In this document: positions 7,857 to 15,864 of the stretch, piece by piece | Position numbering within the stretch: the stretch's first letter is position 1 | Layout: each line of letters opens with the position of its first letter | Assembly: GCA_934122275.1 (NCBI GenBank) | Contig: CAKOWI010000003.1 | Coordinates: 62,001-126,000 of the forward strand | From: an uncultured Bacilli bacterium | Lineage (GTDB): Bacteria > Bacillota_I > Bacilli_A > RF39 > UBA660 | Reading direction: 5' to 3' | Length of the DNA: 64,000 bases | Notes under the pieces: model-generated | The model's database searches: none | Told to the model about the DNA's origin: nothing | Seen by the model: the letters and a program-made list of their open reading frames with translations, nothing else | Program-made: the position numbers and the translations under genes

Positions 7857-9653
7857 TTATAATCCACCACCAGATCCAAATGAATCTAGTTCTGCTTCTG
7901 TAACAGTTACATCAACACGCATTCTTCTACTTCCACAAACTAATAGAGCTTCACCTTGATTGTACTTTTTAATACTTTCTTTTTCTTGTTCATTAAGGTC
8001 TATTAATTTTGCTAAATCTTCAGCACCTTGCTTTTTAAGACCCATAACTAAGTAATACGAAGCATTATCAAAAATTGCTTTGCCCTGTGTTATTACTGAT
8101 GGTTCAGCAAAGTCACTTGGCTGTTGTGTAATTATTAAAGTACCACTGTTGTACTTTCTAGCACGTCTTTGAATTTGTGCTAAAAAGTCAGCACCTATAG
8201 TATTATTACCAGAAAGTAAAATATGAGCTTCATCTACCATTAATACTGTATTTGTAGAGCGATCTAAGCAATGACTCCATGCATACTTTAATATATTAAA
8301 GAATAAAGCATTTCTAATATTTTCATCTGCATTCATCAAATCCCTAATATTAAATACTATAAATTTAGACATAGGTTTTATAGTTGTATGATTATCAAAA
8401 TAATACTTTAACTCTTTTGTAAGCGGTCTTATTTTAAGTTCTAGTTTTTCTAATATATCTCTTTCATGAGTTATTTGATCACCAAATGCCTCAAGTCTTC
8501 TAACTAAAGTTTCATAAAGGTCAGAAAATGTTGGATATTCATTAGAACTTAAATTTGAAAAATCTGTTTCAAAAGATATACCAAAACGTTGATAAGTTAA
8601 TTGTGCCATTTCACTAAACATAGTTAATACATCTTCGGTAATGGTTGGATCATAATATTTCATAAATGCTTTTAAGAACTGTAATGTTTTAGTTAAAACA
8701 GTATATCCCAAACCATTTCTTAATTCTTCCTCATCAGCTTCTAATATAACTTCAAGTGGATTTATCATGCCAAATTCTCCGCCTTTACCAAGGTCAATAA
8801 AGTCTCCACCCATTCTAGATGCCATTTCCTCTAATTCACCTTCAGGATCTATTACAACTGTCTTATAACCATTTCTTATATAGTTTCTAACAAGTAATTT
8901 AGCCGCTGTTGATTTACCACTACCTGTAGTACCAAGTATGATCATATTAGCATTATTTCTATTAAACTCTTTTCTTATTTGATATAAGAATTGATTAAAT
9001 AATATAACACCACCAGAGAAATCTGTTCCAAGAAGACAAGATGGACCTGGATCCTTTAAGCTGTCAAAGATAAATGGATACATTGCCGCTATTGTAGGAG
9101 ATGCAATTGGTGTACCTATTTGATCTTCTATATCTTGCTTTGGAAATAATGGAATTATAGATTTAAGTACTTTTCTTTGTTCAAATCTTAATGGAATTGC
9201 TCTAATTTCCATAGTTGATAAAAAGTTTTTAACTTGTAGTTTCTTTTGATTTAGTTCCTCTTTACTATCAGCTGAAACAACTAAATGCATTTGAAAATCA
9301 AATATTTTAGATTGATTAGTTGTAATCATTTGAATAAAATCATTTAATGATTCAGAATCCTGTCTTATCTGTTCTTGAGCTGTTTTATCATTTTCCTTTT
9401 CATATTGAGCTTTTAAATCCGCTAATTGTTTATTAAGCATCTTAGTCATTACATCAAAAGGAAGAGGAATATGTTTAATAACTACTTTTACACCAGGTGT
9501 ACTGGTTATATCAGAAAGAAAACCTGGACTTATCCACTTTGGATAAGAAACCACAGTTAGTATAGTACACCATTTATCACTAATTATAAACTCTGAAGGC
9601 TTAAATTCTAACCCTTTAGGTGCTAATTCTTTTTTTATACTAATATTTCCCAT
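7857..9653 (-). CDS. VirB4-type ATPase, ATPase-bearing part
   Basis: A 598-residue cytoplasmic T4SS ATPase with Walker A GTTGSGKST at 241-249, Walker B LMVDEAH around 471-477, and the QQPSDF segment (about 510-515) typical of VirB4/TraC proteins. Residues 20-180 are the second half of the usual VirB4 N-terminal region. VirB4 energises assembly and substrate transfer and binds the PrgI/VirB3-like protein. Its start overlaps the stop of the preceding 179-residue gene (TAATG), so the two are translationally coupled and together match the length of one normal VirB4 (about 780 residues). This is either a stable natural split or an old frameshift. Confidence 0.92.
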   Translation of the reverse strand: MGNISIKKELAPKGLEFKPSEFIISDKWCTILTVVSYPKWISPGFLSDITSTPGVKVVIKHIPLPFDVMTKMLNKQLADLKAQYEKENDKTAQEQIRQDSESLNDFIQMITTNQSKIFDFQMHLVVSADSKEELNQKKLQVKNFLSTMEIRAIPLRFEQRKVLKSIIPLFPKQDIEDQIGTPIASPTIAAMYPFIFDSLKDPGPSCLLGTDFSGGVILFNQFLYQIRKEFNRNNANMIILGTTGSGKSTAAKLLVRNYIRNGYKTVVIDPEGELEEMASRMGGDFIDLGKGGEFGMINPLEVILEADEEELRNGLGYTVLTKTLQFLKAFMKYYDPTITEDVLTMFSEMAQLTYQRFGISFETDFSNLSSNEYPTFSDLYETLVRRLEAFGDQITHERDILEKLELKIRPLTKELKYYFDNHTTIKPMSKFIVFNIRDLMNADENIRNALFFNILKYAWSHCLDRSTNTVLMVDEAHILLSGNNTIGADFLAQIQRRARKYNSGTLIITQQPSDFAEPSVITQGKAIFDNASYYLVMGLKKQGAEDLAKLIDLNEQEKESIKKYNQGEALLVCGSRRMRVDVTVTEAELDSFGSGGGL

Positions 9654-10192
9654 TATGATAACACCGTCCCAAATTCAGTTTTTTTACCCCCGTTTAAGAA
9701 ATTATCTAATATACTTCTTAAATCACCATCATTAGCTTGACTGCCCACCATACCAGCATTAGCAAGCCCACTTATTATAAGTCTTAACTTCTTTTGAATC
9801 ATATCAACACTTTTGTCCCTAAATAGAAAATAGAATTCTATATCAGATACATTATCACTAAAGTCCTCAGCCTTATTTAAATCTTGATTTATTAGTTTTC
9901 TTCTTACTGGATCATTTATTTGATTATACATCATCTGCATCTCTGCTATATAAACTGATATATCAACTGGTCTGTCTGCAATAACAAGCCAGAATTCAAA
10001 AGTAAGCGAGTTATATAAATCCTTAAGTCCATCAATTACTCTAAATTGATCGTTTTCATCCATAATGAATATATTCTTTGGTGCAACTTTTACTCCTGCA
10101 ACCTTATATCCATTATCAAGCTCTATCATGCTATTTGCTATATTCCTTATAGGAACAAAACTTTCTGTTGTTACTCTATTCGTTGTACTCAT
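9653..10192 (-). CDS. VirB4 N-terminal region encoded as a separate protein
   Basis: A 179-residue soluble alpha/beta protein directly upstream of, and overlapping by TAATG with, the VirB4 ATPase gene; it also overlaps the PrgI-like gene by 17 bases. Its position, size and secondary-structure pattern (short beta strands, then a long helix around 110-125 and a RDKS/KKLRLI segment) correspond to the extreme N-terminal domain that other VirB4 proteins carry on the same chain. It has no Walker motif of its own. It probably works as a VirB4 subunit or docking domain. The assignment rests mainly on context, so it is moderately confident. Confidence 0.6.
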   Translation of the reverse strand: MSTTNRVTTESFVPIRNIANSMIELDNGYKVAGVKVAPKNIFIMDENDQFRVIDGLKDLYNSLTFEFWLVIADRPVDISVYIAEMQMMYNQINDPVRRKLINQDLNKAEDFSDNVSDIEFYFLFRDKSVDMIQKKLRLIISGLANAGMVGSQANDGDLRSILDNFLNGGKKTEFGTVLS

Positions 10193-10493
10193 CTTTTACA
10201 CGCCATCCTTTCCATACTAATTCATTTTTATCCTTCATATAAAAATTATATATATTTTGTAATATGCATAACACATTATGATAATTGGGTATCGGTAAAA
10301 CAAGAAATGCACTTATTAAGATAGGCAGTAAAACAATTACACCAAGAACCATTGAAGATGGTTGAAATATTAAAAATAGTATAAATGTAACTAATGAACC
10401 AACCGATAAAATTATTAAATCAATAGGTCTAAAGGCACTAAATATAAGCTGTCCTTTTTTAGTATTTGCTGCAATTAAATATTGATTATTCAC
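10176..10493 (-). CDS. PrgI family (VirB3-like) T4SS membrane protein
   Basis: A 105-residue protein with two adjacent membrane helices (about 24-45 and 48-68) and the C-terminal WKGWRVKDE motif typical of the PrgI family of monoderm conjugation systems. PrgI/VirB3 proteins sit in the membrane and bind VirB4. It starts at GTG 10493 with AAGGGGATGAT upstream. It lies between the VirB6-like gene (16-base gap) and the VirB4 pair, which is the standard order. Confidence 0.85.
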   Translation of the reverse strand: MNNQYLIAANTKKGQLIFSAFRPIDLIILSVGSLVTFILFLIFQPSSMVLGVIVLLPILISAFLVLPIPNYHNVLCILQNIYNFYMKDKNELVWKGWRVKDEYNE

Positions 10494-10509
10494 TTATATC
10501 ATCCCCTTT

Positions 10510-13098
10510 TTATTTTTTTTCTTCTTTTTCTTCTATACTTTTAATTTTATCATCAATTTTTTTAGCAGAAATAGCTAATTGATTAACCTTATCAGCTAGA
10601 GTGCCTCCTGGAAGCTTATCAATTACTAGTTTCAATTCTTTTTGCGCATCATTAATTTCAGTTATAACTTGTATATTTTCCGTCATAGTTGAATAAAATT
10701 GTTGTTCTTCATCAGATATTTTTGTAGCTTCATCCTTGTCTAACAATTCTCCACTTGTACTATCTGCATATTCTTTAGCATTTTTTTCCATTTTTTCTAA
10801 TTGATCAATTTGTCTTTCTAGTGTTGCTTTTTCTTCGTCACTTGCAATAGCCATTCTTTTTGTCGCATCTGAAATAGCATTTTCAATATTCTTTATATTT
10901 TGAGATATGCTATCACCTATCGATAAATTAACAAGTGCAGAACCAAAATCAAATCCACTCATAGCTTGCATCAAACCGTTTCTAATATTTAACGAACTCA
11001 AACTTTCATCACTAATATTTTGTTTTGCAGCATTATATGCTGACACAGCTTGCTGCATAGTATCATTATTTTGACTATAATTATTAATTGCAGTTGTTTG
11101 GTAAGAGTTAATAAGTTTTTCTTGATTTTGCATAGCAGAAGAATCTCTGTTAAATATTCCACCGCAATCTTTTGATATGCTCTCACCAGTAACAGTTTTT
11201 CCGTTATCAAACTTTACATTTTCTATTTTACCATCGCTTGTAAGAGAAATCCCACTCGCAGATAGTCCAGAAATTTTTCCATTTTCTAACTTTATCATTC
11301 CCTGATTTAATCCGTACTGAACAGCACCAAAAGTATCGTTATTTATATCTATTTTAGATTTAGTCATAGCATCCATTATCTTATTTGCATCGCCTTGTCC
11401 AGCAACAACCTTTCCTTGCCCTATTCCGACTTCTTGAATTCCATAATTTCCGCCTTTGGTCCAACTTTCAACCTTTTTCTGCTTATTAATTGCATCCCTC
11501 TTATCGGCCAAAGAAGATGGTGTACCATATACATTTTCCATTGCTCCGGGCAATCTCATTATTTTTGCTAGTGCTCTATCATAAATACCATTTTTATTAT
11601 TCATTCCTACTCTGCCAGCAAAATTATCAGTAGCAGTTTTTGCCGCGTTTAAGGCTCCTTTTATATTATCCGCTTTAAAGCCTAAACTAGCTGAGTTTAT
11701 AATACCGGAAGCCGTGGACGCAAGCAATCTTTTAGCATTTGAACGATTTGATATACCAGCATCACCATATGCTTCTTTTCTCGCTTCATTCAAATGTTTT
11801 CTCTGATTAAAATAGCCCTTGATACCACTAGCACCGTCGGTACTATATGATTGTCTTGCTTTACGAGTATGCTGAAGATTTTCATTTTTATCTCTTACTG
11901 CCTTTTTCTCAGCACGTCTATTCTTATTCTCGTTGATGAATCCTCGAACCCCACCAGCTCCAGCAGCTGCGGCTGTATTTGCCACCTTATGTCCAACTTT
12001 TGTTAAGGCTCCTCCTATTAAGGCAGCAGAACCTAATTTCTTACCAATTCCTAAGCCACCTAAACCAGCATCAATTCCTATTAATTTTCCAATCCACTCT
12101 GGTGCTTTTTTTGCGAAAATAAGAATAGATATTAATACAGTTAACTTTCCTATACCTTTTTCATACCATTCGGAGAAATTAATTTTAGGTATAAGACTAA
12201 TGAGCAAAAGGGTTAAGGAAATGATTGCTAATTTTATAAATAAACTAGCATAAGTTTTTAAGGTTGTAGTTACCCAGTTTTTAAATGGTCCAGATTTAGC
12301 TGATTTTGGATCTACATATGTTGCAATAAATAATGGTGCTACAATTTGAAGAACTGCTAGCTCAACAGTTCTAATACCTATATCAATCGCAAAACTAAAT
12401 AATATATACGTTAAGAAAATTCCAACCACAAACGTAAGCATCGCTTTATAAATATACACAAATTCTTTTTCGCCATTTACCGTTTCTTGTACAGAGGCAT
12501 ATTTTGCAAGAGAAGTCATCTTAAATCCGCCATTTTCAGGGTCATCTTCACCAGTCATTGTTTTTCCAGCCGCCATGTTTTCATAAGCGGTTTTTGCATC
12601 TTGACATTTACCAGAACAAGATGTTATATTTTCATTCCAAGTAATTAAAGCTCCTATTGCAATGCTTTGCATGGCTCTACCCGGATTAGTCTTTTCTAAA
12701 GTTTCAGTATTCAAAAATAGCCTATCCACGACATGATTTTTTACTATAAGTGCTTGAATGTCATAAGCTTTTTCAAACACTTTTGGAACTGCTATTAGCA
12801 TAGCAAACATAATTAATATATTTATTCCGACGTTTGCTATTCCATTTCCTTTTTCTGTTAACTTATCCGGATTAATCATAGCATTGACCAAAATAATGGC
12901 AACCCTAAAAAACGCAAATAATCCCATGACAACATATAAATTTTTCATAACTGTCTCTATAGTATCTGTACTAAACAACGGATTTTTTGCCATATCATTA
13001 ATTAAATTGTATGCATTATCAACTAAACCAAAAACTACAGAATCTAAGGCCATCCCAATCGTTCTTAATATACCAATAAAATTTATTAATATTTCCAT
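10510..13098 (-). CDS. VirB6/TrbL-like polytopic channel protein
   Basis: An 862-residue protein. The N-terminal 340 residues hold about six hydrophobic segments (roughly 52-72, 86-105, 218-240, 247-261, 284-303, 318-330), with an extracellular stretch of about 110 residues between the second and third that contains a CSGKC pair. The Gly/Ala-rich region 340-385 leads into a large basic then helical, coiled-coil-rich cytoplasmic domain (about 385-862). This layout is typical of VirB6/TrbL-like proteins of monoderm T4SSs, which form the translocation channel in the membrane. A strong AGGAGG precedes the start. The big C-terminal domain is not a family I recognise. Confidence 0.82.
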   Translation of the reverse strand: MEILINFIGILRTIGMALDSVVFGLVDNAYNLINDMAKNPLFSTDTIETVMKNLYVVMGLFAFFRVAIILVNAMINPDKLTEKGNGIANVGINILIMFAMLIAVPKVFEKAYDIQALIVKNHVVDRLFLNTETLEKTNPGRAMQSIAIGALITWNENITSCSGKCQDAKTAYENMAAGKTMTGEDDPENGGFKMTSLAKYASVQETVNGEKEFVYIYKAMLTFVVGIFLTYILFSFAIDIGIRTVELAVLQIVAPLFIATYVDPKSAKSGPFKNWVTTTLKTYASLFIKLAIISLTLLLISLIPKINFSEWYEKGIGKLTVLISILIFAKKAPEWIGKLIGIDAGLGGLGIGKKLGSAALIGGALTKVGHKVANTAAAAGAGGVRGFINENKNRRAEKKAVRDKNENLQHTRKARQSYSTDGASGIKGYFNQRKHLNEARKEAYGDAGISNRSNAKRLLASTASGIINSASLGFKADNIKGALNAAKTATDNFAGRVGMNNKNGIYDRALAKIMRLPGAMENVYGTPSSLADKRDAINKQKKVESWTKGGNYGIQEVGIGQGKVVAGQGDANKIMDAMTKSKIDINNDTFGAVQYGLNQGMIKLENGKISGLSASGISLTSDGKIENVKFDNGKTVTGESISKDCGGIFNRDSSAMQNQEKLINSYQTTAINNYSQNNDTMQQAVSAYNAAKQNISDESLSSLNIRNGLMQAMSGFDFGSALVNLSIGDSISQNIKNIENAISDATKRMAIASDEEKATLERQIDQLEKMEKNAKEYADSTSGELLDKDEATKISDEEQQFYSTMTENIQVITEINDAQKELKLVIDKLPGGTLADKVNQLAISAKKIDDKIKSIEEKEEKK

Positions 13099-13107
13099 AT
13101 AATCCTC

Positions 13108-13881
13108 CTAAAAACAAAGTGAATCTTCTAGACCAAACCATGTAAAGATTATTCTTATAAGTAGTGGTAAATACATTAGTATGCAAAGTGCTATTACTCT
13201 TTTAATAAAATTTACACTGCTTTTCTTAATAGCATCACTATCATTGTTTCCTACTGCTTTTACAAAATCAATAGTTCCCATAACCATTACTAATATTGGT
13301 GTTAATAATATAAGATATCCCCATAATTCTTTTACTATTTCTCTAATTGAATCATCACATGCAAGATTCTTGGTAGGTGTAAGATTTCCCATAGAACTAG
13401 TATTTCCACCAGAAGAACTAGAAGAATTTGATGATTTTACATTAGCCGCGTCAGTTTGAACATCTATTATTTCCGGAGTTATATCATCAATCTTAGTTTT
13501 CTTTATATCAGATGCATTAACGGTTATACTTTTAGTATTATTTCTGTCAACTTCTAATTCAAAAATCACATTTCCATAGGTTCCAAAATCAGAACTACTT
13601 AAACTTTTACTGCACGTTGTACCATCATTATTAGTAATTAAATAATCTATTGTATGAACAGTACTAGTTTTTCTTGCTCTAACATCAATTTTATAAATTA
13701 AAGTGCTATCAGTACTTTTTTCCTTATCAACTTTCTGTTCTATATTACCACCAAAATCTGTATTATTACCGTGATCAGATAAAGTATATTTTCCACACTC
13801 ATCAGCTTTAACACCTGCTATTCCAACCAAAAAAGGAATAATAAGTAAAAGCATAAACAATAATTTTTTAACTTTTCTCAT
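13108..13881 (-). CDS. Secreted VirB2-like protein with extracellular domain
   Basis: The ATG at 13881 is preferred to the one at 13893 because the AAAGG ribosome site abuts the earlier ATG. The 257-residue product has a signal peptide (cleavage near VKA-DE), an extracellular beta-rich domain of about 120 residues, a Ser/Asn-rich linker and a C-terminal module with two membrane helices. That module is homologous to the 108-residue protein of the upstream gene (shared GTIDxVKAV, IKRVIA and a closing FTWFG/GWIG segment). The module resembles VirB2/TrbC pilins. It is likely an envelope-spanning T4SS component or pilin-like adhesin; the function is inferred from paralogy and position. Confidence 0.72.
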   Translation of the reverse strand: MRKVKKLLFMLLLIIPFLVGIAGVKADECGKYTLSDHGNNTDFGGNIEQKVDKEKSTDSTLIYKIDVRARKTSTVHTIDYLITNNDGTTCSKSLSSSDFGTYGNVIFELEVDRNNTKSITVNASDIKKTKIDDITPEIIDVQTDAANVKSSNSSSSSGGNTSSMGNLTPTKNLACDDSIREIVKELWGYLILLTPILVMVMGTIDFVKAVGNNDSDAIKKSSVNFIKRVIALCILMYLPLLIRIIFTWFGLEDSLCF

Positions 13882-13970
13882 AATAAATATCATCCTTTAA
13901 ACAAATTTTAACTATTATCATAATAAGAATAACATTTTTTTGTAAAAATTAAAACCCTTTTTATCAAATA

Positions 13971-13995
13971 AAAAAAGAAACTAATCTTAGTTTCT
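13971..13995 (-). terminator. Terminator between the two pilin-like genes
   Basis: AGAAACT/AGTTTCT stem (13976-13995) followed on the minus strand by a run of T (complement of 13971-13976). It lies directly after the 108-residue gene, so that gene may be transcribed in excess of the downstream T4SS genes by partial termination. Confidence 0.75.
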
Positions 13996-14000
13996 ATTTA

Positions 14001-14327
14001 CTATTGAAGTTTGCTACTAAAAATATTACTTATATCAGATGATGTACTATTCCAACATTCTTTCCATTCATCATTACCAATCCATCCCATTACTATTGAA
14101 ACTATAAGTGGAACGGCAAAAACTATAACAGCAGCTATTACTCTTTTTATTAAAACTTTCTGATTTTTCTTTATATCTTCTTCTTTACCAGCAATGACAG
14201 CTTTAACCAAGTCAATTGTTCCTAATACTATAAGAATAATTGGAACAACCCATTGAATTATTTTAAGTATAAATTTTACTATAGCAACAACATCGCCTAA
14301 CCCTTCACAATCAGCAAGTACGAACAT
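14001..14327 (-). CDS. VirB2/TrbC-like small membrane protein (candidate pilin subunit)
   Basis: A 108-residue protein with two membrane helices (about 18-42 and 62-86) separated by a charged loop (AGKEEDIKKNQ), the plan of VirB2/TrbC pilin-like T4SS subunits. There is no cleavable signal peptide of classic form. It is the first gene of the T4SS locus, directly behind a consensus promoter, with a strong TTGGAGGAGAT ribosome site and a terminator right after it, all of which favour high expression as expected for a structural subunit. Its core is paralogous to the C-terminal module of the next gene. Confidence 0.72.
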   Translation of the reverse strand: MFVLADCEGLGDVVAIVKFILKIIQWVVPIILIVLGTIDLVKAVIAGKEEDIKKNQKVLIKRVIAAVIVFAVPLIVSIVMGWIGNDEWKECWNSTSSDISNIFSSKLQ

Positions 14328-14353
14328 ATTATCTCCTCCAATCTTATATTAGT

Positions 14354-14382
14354 ATTCTAAAACATTTTTACGTCTTTGTCAA
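14354..14382 (-). promoter_or_regulatory. Main promoter of the T4SS locus
   Basis: Minus-strand TTGACA (14377-14382), exactly 17 bp, then TAGAAT (14354-14359), about 30 bases before the start of the first T4SS gene. This is a near-consensus vegetative promoter, which suggests constitutive expression. Confidence 0.75.
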
Positions 14383-14419
14383 TTTGTATTTATAAATAAT
14401 TTATTTTTTTACATTTTAT

Positions 14420-14448
14420 TTGTATTAATTAATAATAAGTGATAGAAT
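14420..14448 (+). promoter_or_regulatory. Promoter of the thioredoxin-like lipoprotein gene
   Basis: TTGTAT (14420-14425), 17-bp spacer, TAGAAT (14443-14448), 17 bases upstream of the ATG at 14466. It is divergent from the T4SS promoter. Confidence 0.55.
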
Positions 14449-14465
14449 TATTTTGGGTGATATAT

Positions 14466-14882
14466 ATGAAAAAAGGATTAAAAATATTAGTTTCAGTATT
14501 AATTATGTGTTTTATACTTTCAGGATGTTCTGAAAGTAAAAACATAAAAAGTATTAGTTTAAATGAATTTAAACAAAAAATAGAAAATAAAGAAACATTT
14601 GTAGTATACGTTGGTAATAAAGACTGTGTTCATTGTAATAATTATATGCCTACATTAAAAAAAGTACTAAAAAATTATAACATTACAATATATCAAATTG
14701 ATAACAGTAAATTAACTGAAGAAGAATATGGTAATTTTAAAACTTATGTAAGTATTTCTGGAACTCCAACTATAGCATTCATAAAAAACGGTGAAGAAGA
14801 ATCAACTTTAGATAGAATAGTTGGTGAAACAGATGAAGAAACTACAATAAAAAAATTTAAGTCTAACGGTTATATTAAATAA
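14466..14882 (+). CDS. Thioredoxin-like lipoprotein
   Basis: The start is ATG 14466, preceded by GGGTGAT, not the GTG 27 bases upstream. The 138-residue product has a lipoprotein signal peptide (LSGC, Cys21) and a thioredoxin fold: CVHC active site (Cys54, Cys57) and the cis-proline loop GTPTIAFI. It would be tethered to the outer face of the membrane and act in thiol-disulfide exchange. It is transcribed divergently from the T4SS operon, whose secreted proteins contain many cysteines (for example the C39-like/M23 enzyme), so it could assist their folding; that link is inference. Confidence 0.85.
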   Translation: MKKGLKILVSVLIMCFILSGCSESKNIKSISLNEFKQKIENKETFVVYVGNKDCVHCNNYMPTLKKVLKNYNITIYQIDNSKLTEEEYGNFKTYVSISGTPTIAFIKNGEEESTLDRIVGETDEETTIKKFKSNGYIK

Positions 14883-14901
14883 CCTTTAGACTTATTTTTT
14901 T
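14859..14901 (+). terminator. Bidirectional terminator between lipoprotein gene and uppS
   Basis: A two-part stem (AAGTCTAA / TTAGACTT plus GGTTA / TAACC) over the end of the lipoprotein gene, followed by a T run on the plus strand. It sits between convergent genes and could also serve uppS. Confidence 0.8.
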
Positions 14902-15599
14902 ACATTTCCAAATCTTCTATCCCTTTTATTAAATGATTCAAGTGCTTTATCAAATTCTTTTTCATCAAAATCTGGCCATAAAGTATCAGTAAAATATAAT
15001 TCAGCATAAGCCATTTGCCATAACATAAAATTACTTACTCTATACTCTCCACTTGTTCTTATCATTAAATCTATAGGTGGTAAATCATTAAACAAATATT
15101 TACTATACATATTAGAATTAATGTCTTCTATGTTTAATTCTCCATTTTTTACCTCGTTACATATTTTTTTAGTAGCTTCTACTATTTCATCTTGACCACC
15201 ATAATTTAAACATATATTAAATATACCATTTTGATTATTTTCCGTTTCTAAAGTCATTTCATTCATTTGCTTTATTACTTTATCACTTAATCTATCTTTA
15301 ACTCCAGAAAAAATAACTTTAACTCCTTTTTTCTTTACTAGCTCAAAATTTTCTTTAAAAGCTTTTATGAAAAGATCCATTAAGTAGTCAACTTCTTCTT
15401 TATCCCTTTTCCAATTTTCAGTTGAAAATGCAAATACACTCAAAACCTTAACATTTTTATCATAAACATACTCAGATATCTTTTTTAATGCTTGAGCTCC
15501 CTTTTGATGTCCTTTTGTACGTTTTAATCCTCTTTTAGTAGCCCATCTACCATTACCATCCATTATGATAGCTACATGATTTGGTACTTTATAATCCAT
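14892..15599 (-). CDS. uppS: Isoprenyl transferase (undecaprenyl diphosphate synthase)
   Basis: The 235-residue enzyme starts at ATG 15599, which has TGGAGGT upstream; the longer frame has no such site. It shows the cis-prenyltransferase signature IIMDGNGRWA near the N-terminus (catalytic Asp), the NYGGQDEI segment and the C-terminal RTSGE...SNFMLWQ and AELYFTDTLWPDF motifs. It condenses isopentenyl diphosphate onto farnesyl diphosphate to make the C55 carrier used for peptidoglycan, teichoic acid and polysaccharide synthesis. In many Bacillota uppS is followed by cdsA; here it is the last gene before a terminator. Confidence 0.96.
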   Translation of the reverse strand: MDYKVPNHVAIIMDGNGRWATKRGLKRTKGHQKGAQALKKISEYVYDKNVKVLSVFAFSTENWKRDKEEVDYLMDLFIKAFKENFELVKKKGVKVIFSGVKDRLSDKVIKQMNEMTLETENNQNGIFNICLNYGGQDEIVEATKKICNEVKNGELNIEDINSNMYSKYLFNDLPPIDLMIRTSGEYRVSNFMLWQMAYAELYFTDTLWPDFDEKEFDKALESFNKRDRRFGNVKK

Positions 15600-15718
15600 A
15601 TTTACCTCCAAACAACTAAAACGAGTATAACATAAATATTTGTATAAACACAACACATAGTAATATATTATTGTCAAAATTAACTTTATATCATCTAATT
15701 TAGTAGGAGTGATAATGT

Positions 15719-15841
15719 ATGTGGTGTATACTTTTATTTTTATTTATATTACTAGTACCAATATTTGTAATATTCTTTGTTATACTATTTCCTATATTTA
15801 TAATATTCTGGATACTAAATAACTGTTTCTGTAAAAAATAA
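15719..15841 (+). CDS. 40-residue hydrophobic peptide, single membrane helix
   Basis: An ATG at 15719 with AGGAGTGAT at the right distance opens a 40-codon frame. The product is almost wholly hydrophobic (MWCILL... to ...FWILNN) and ends CFCKK, so a single membrane helix with a short basic cysteine-bearing tail is predicted. It lies on the plus strand in the otherwise gene-free space between two minus-strand genes. The ribosome site and clean helix support it; no homologue is recognised. Confidence 0.45.
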   Translation: MWCILLFLFILLVPIFVIFFVILFPIFIIFWILNNCFCKK

Positions 15842-15864
15842 AACATTCTATTAATTAGAATGTT
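15842..15864 (-). terminator. Terminator after the GT4 gene
   Basis: Perfect 9-bp stem AACATTCTA / TAGAATGTT with a 5-base loop overlapping the stop of the glycosyltransferase gene; a T-rich tract follows on the minus strand. Confidence 0.8.

Noticed and set aside
14439..14465. GTG start of the thioredoxin-like lipoprotein
   Set aside because: It lies within the -10 box of the promoter and would put nine residues before the signal peptide; ATG 14466 has the ribosome site.
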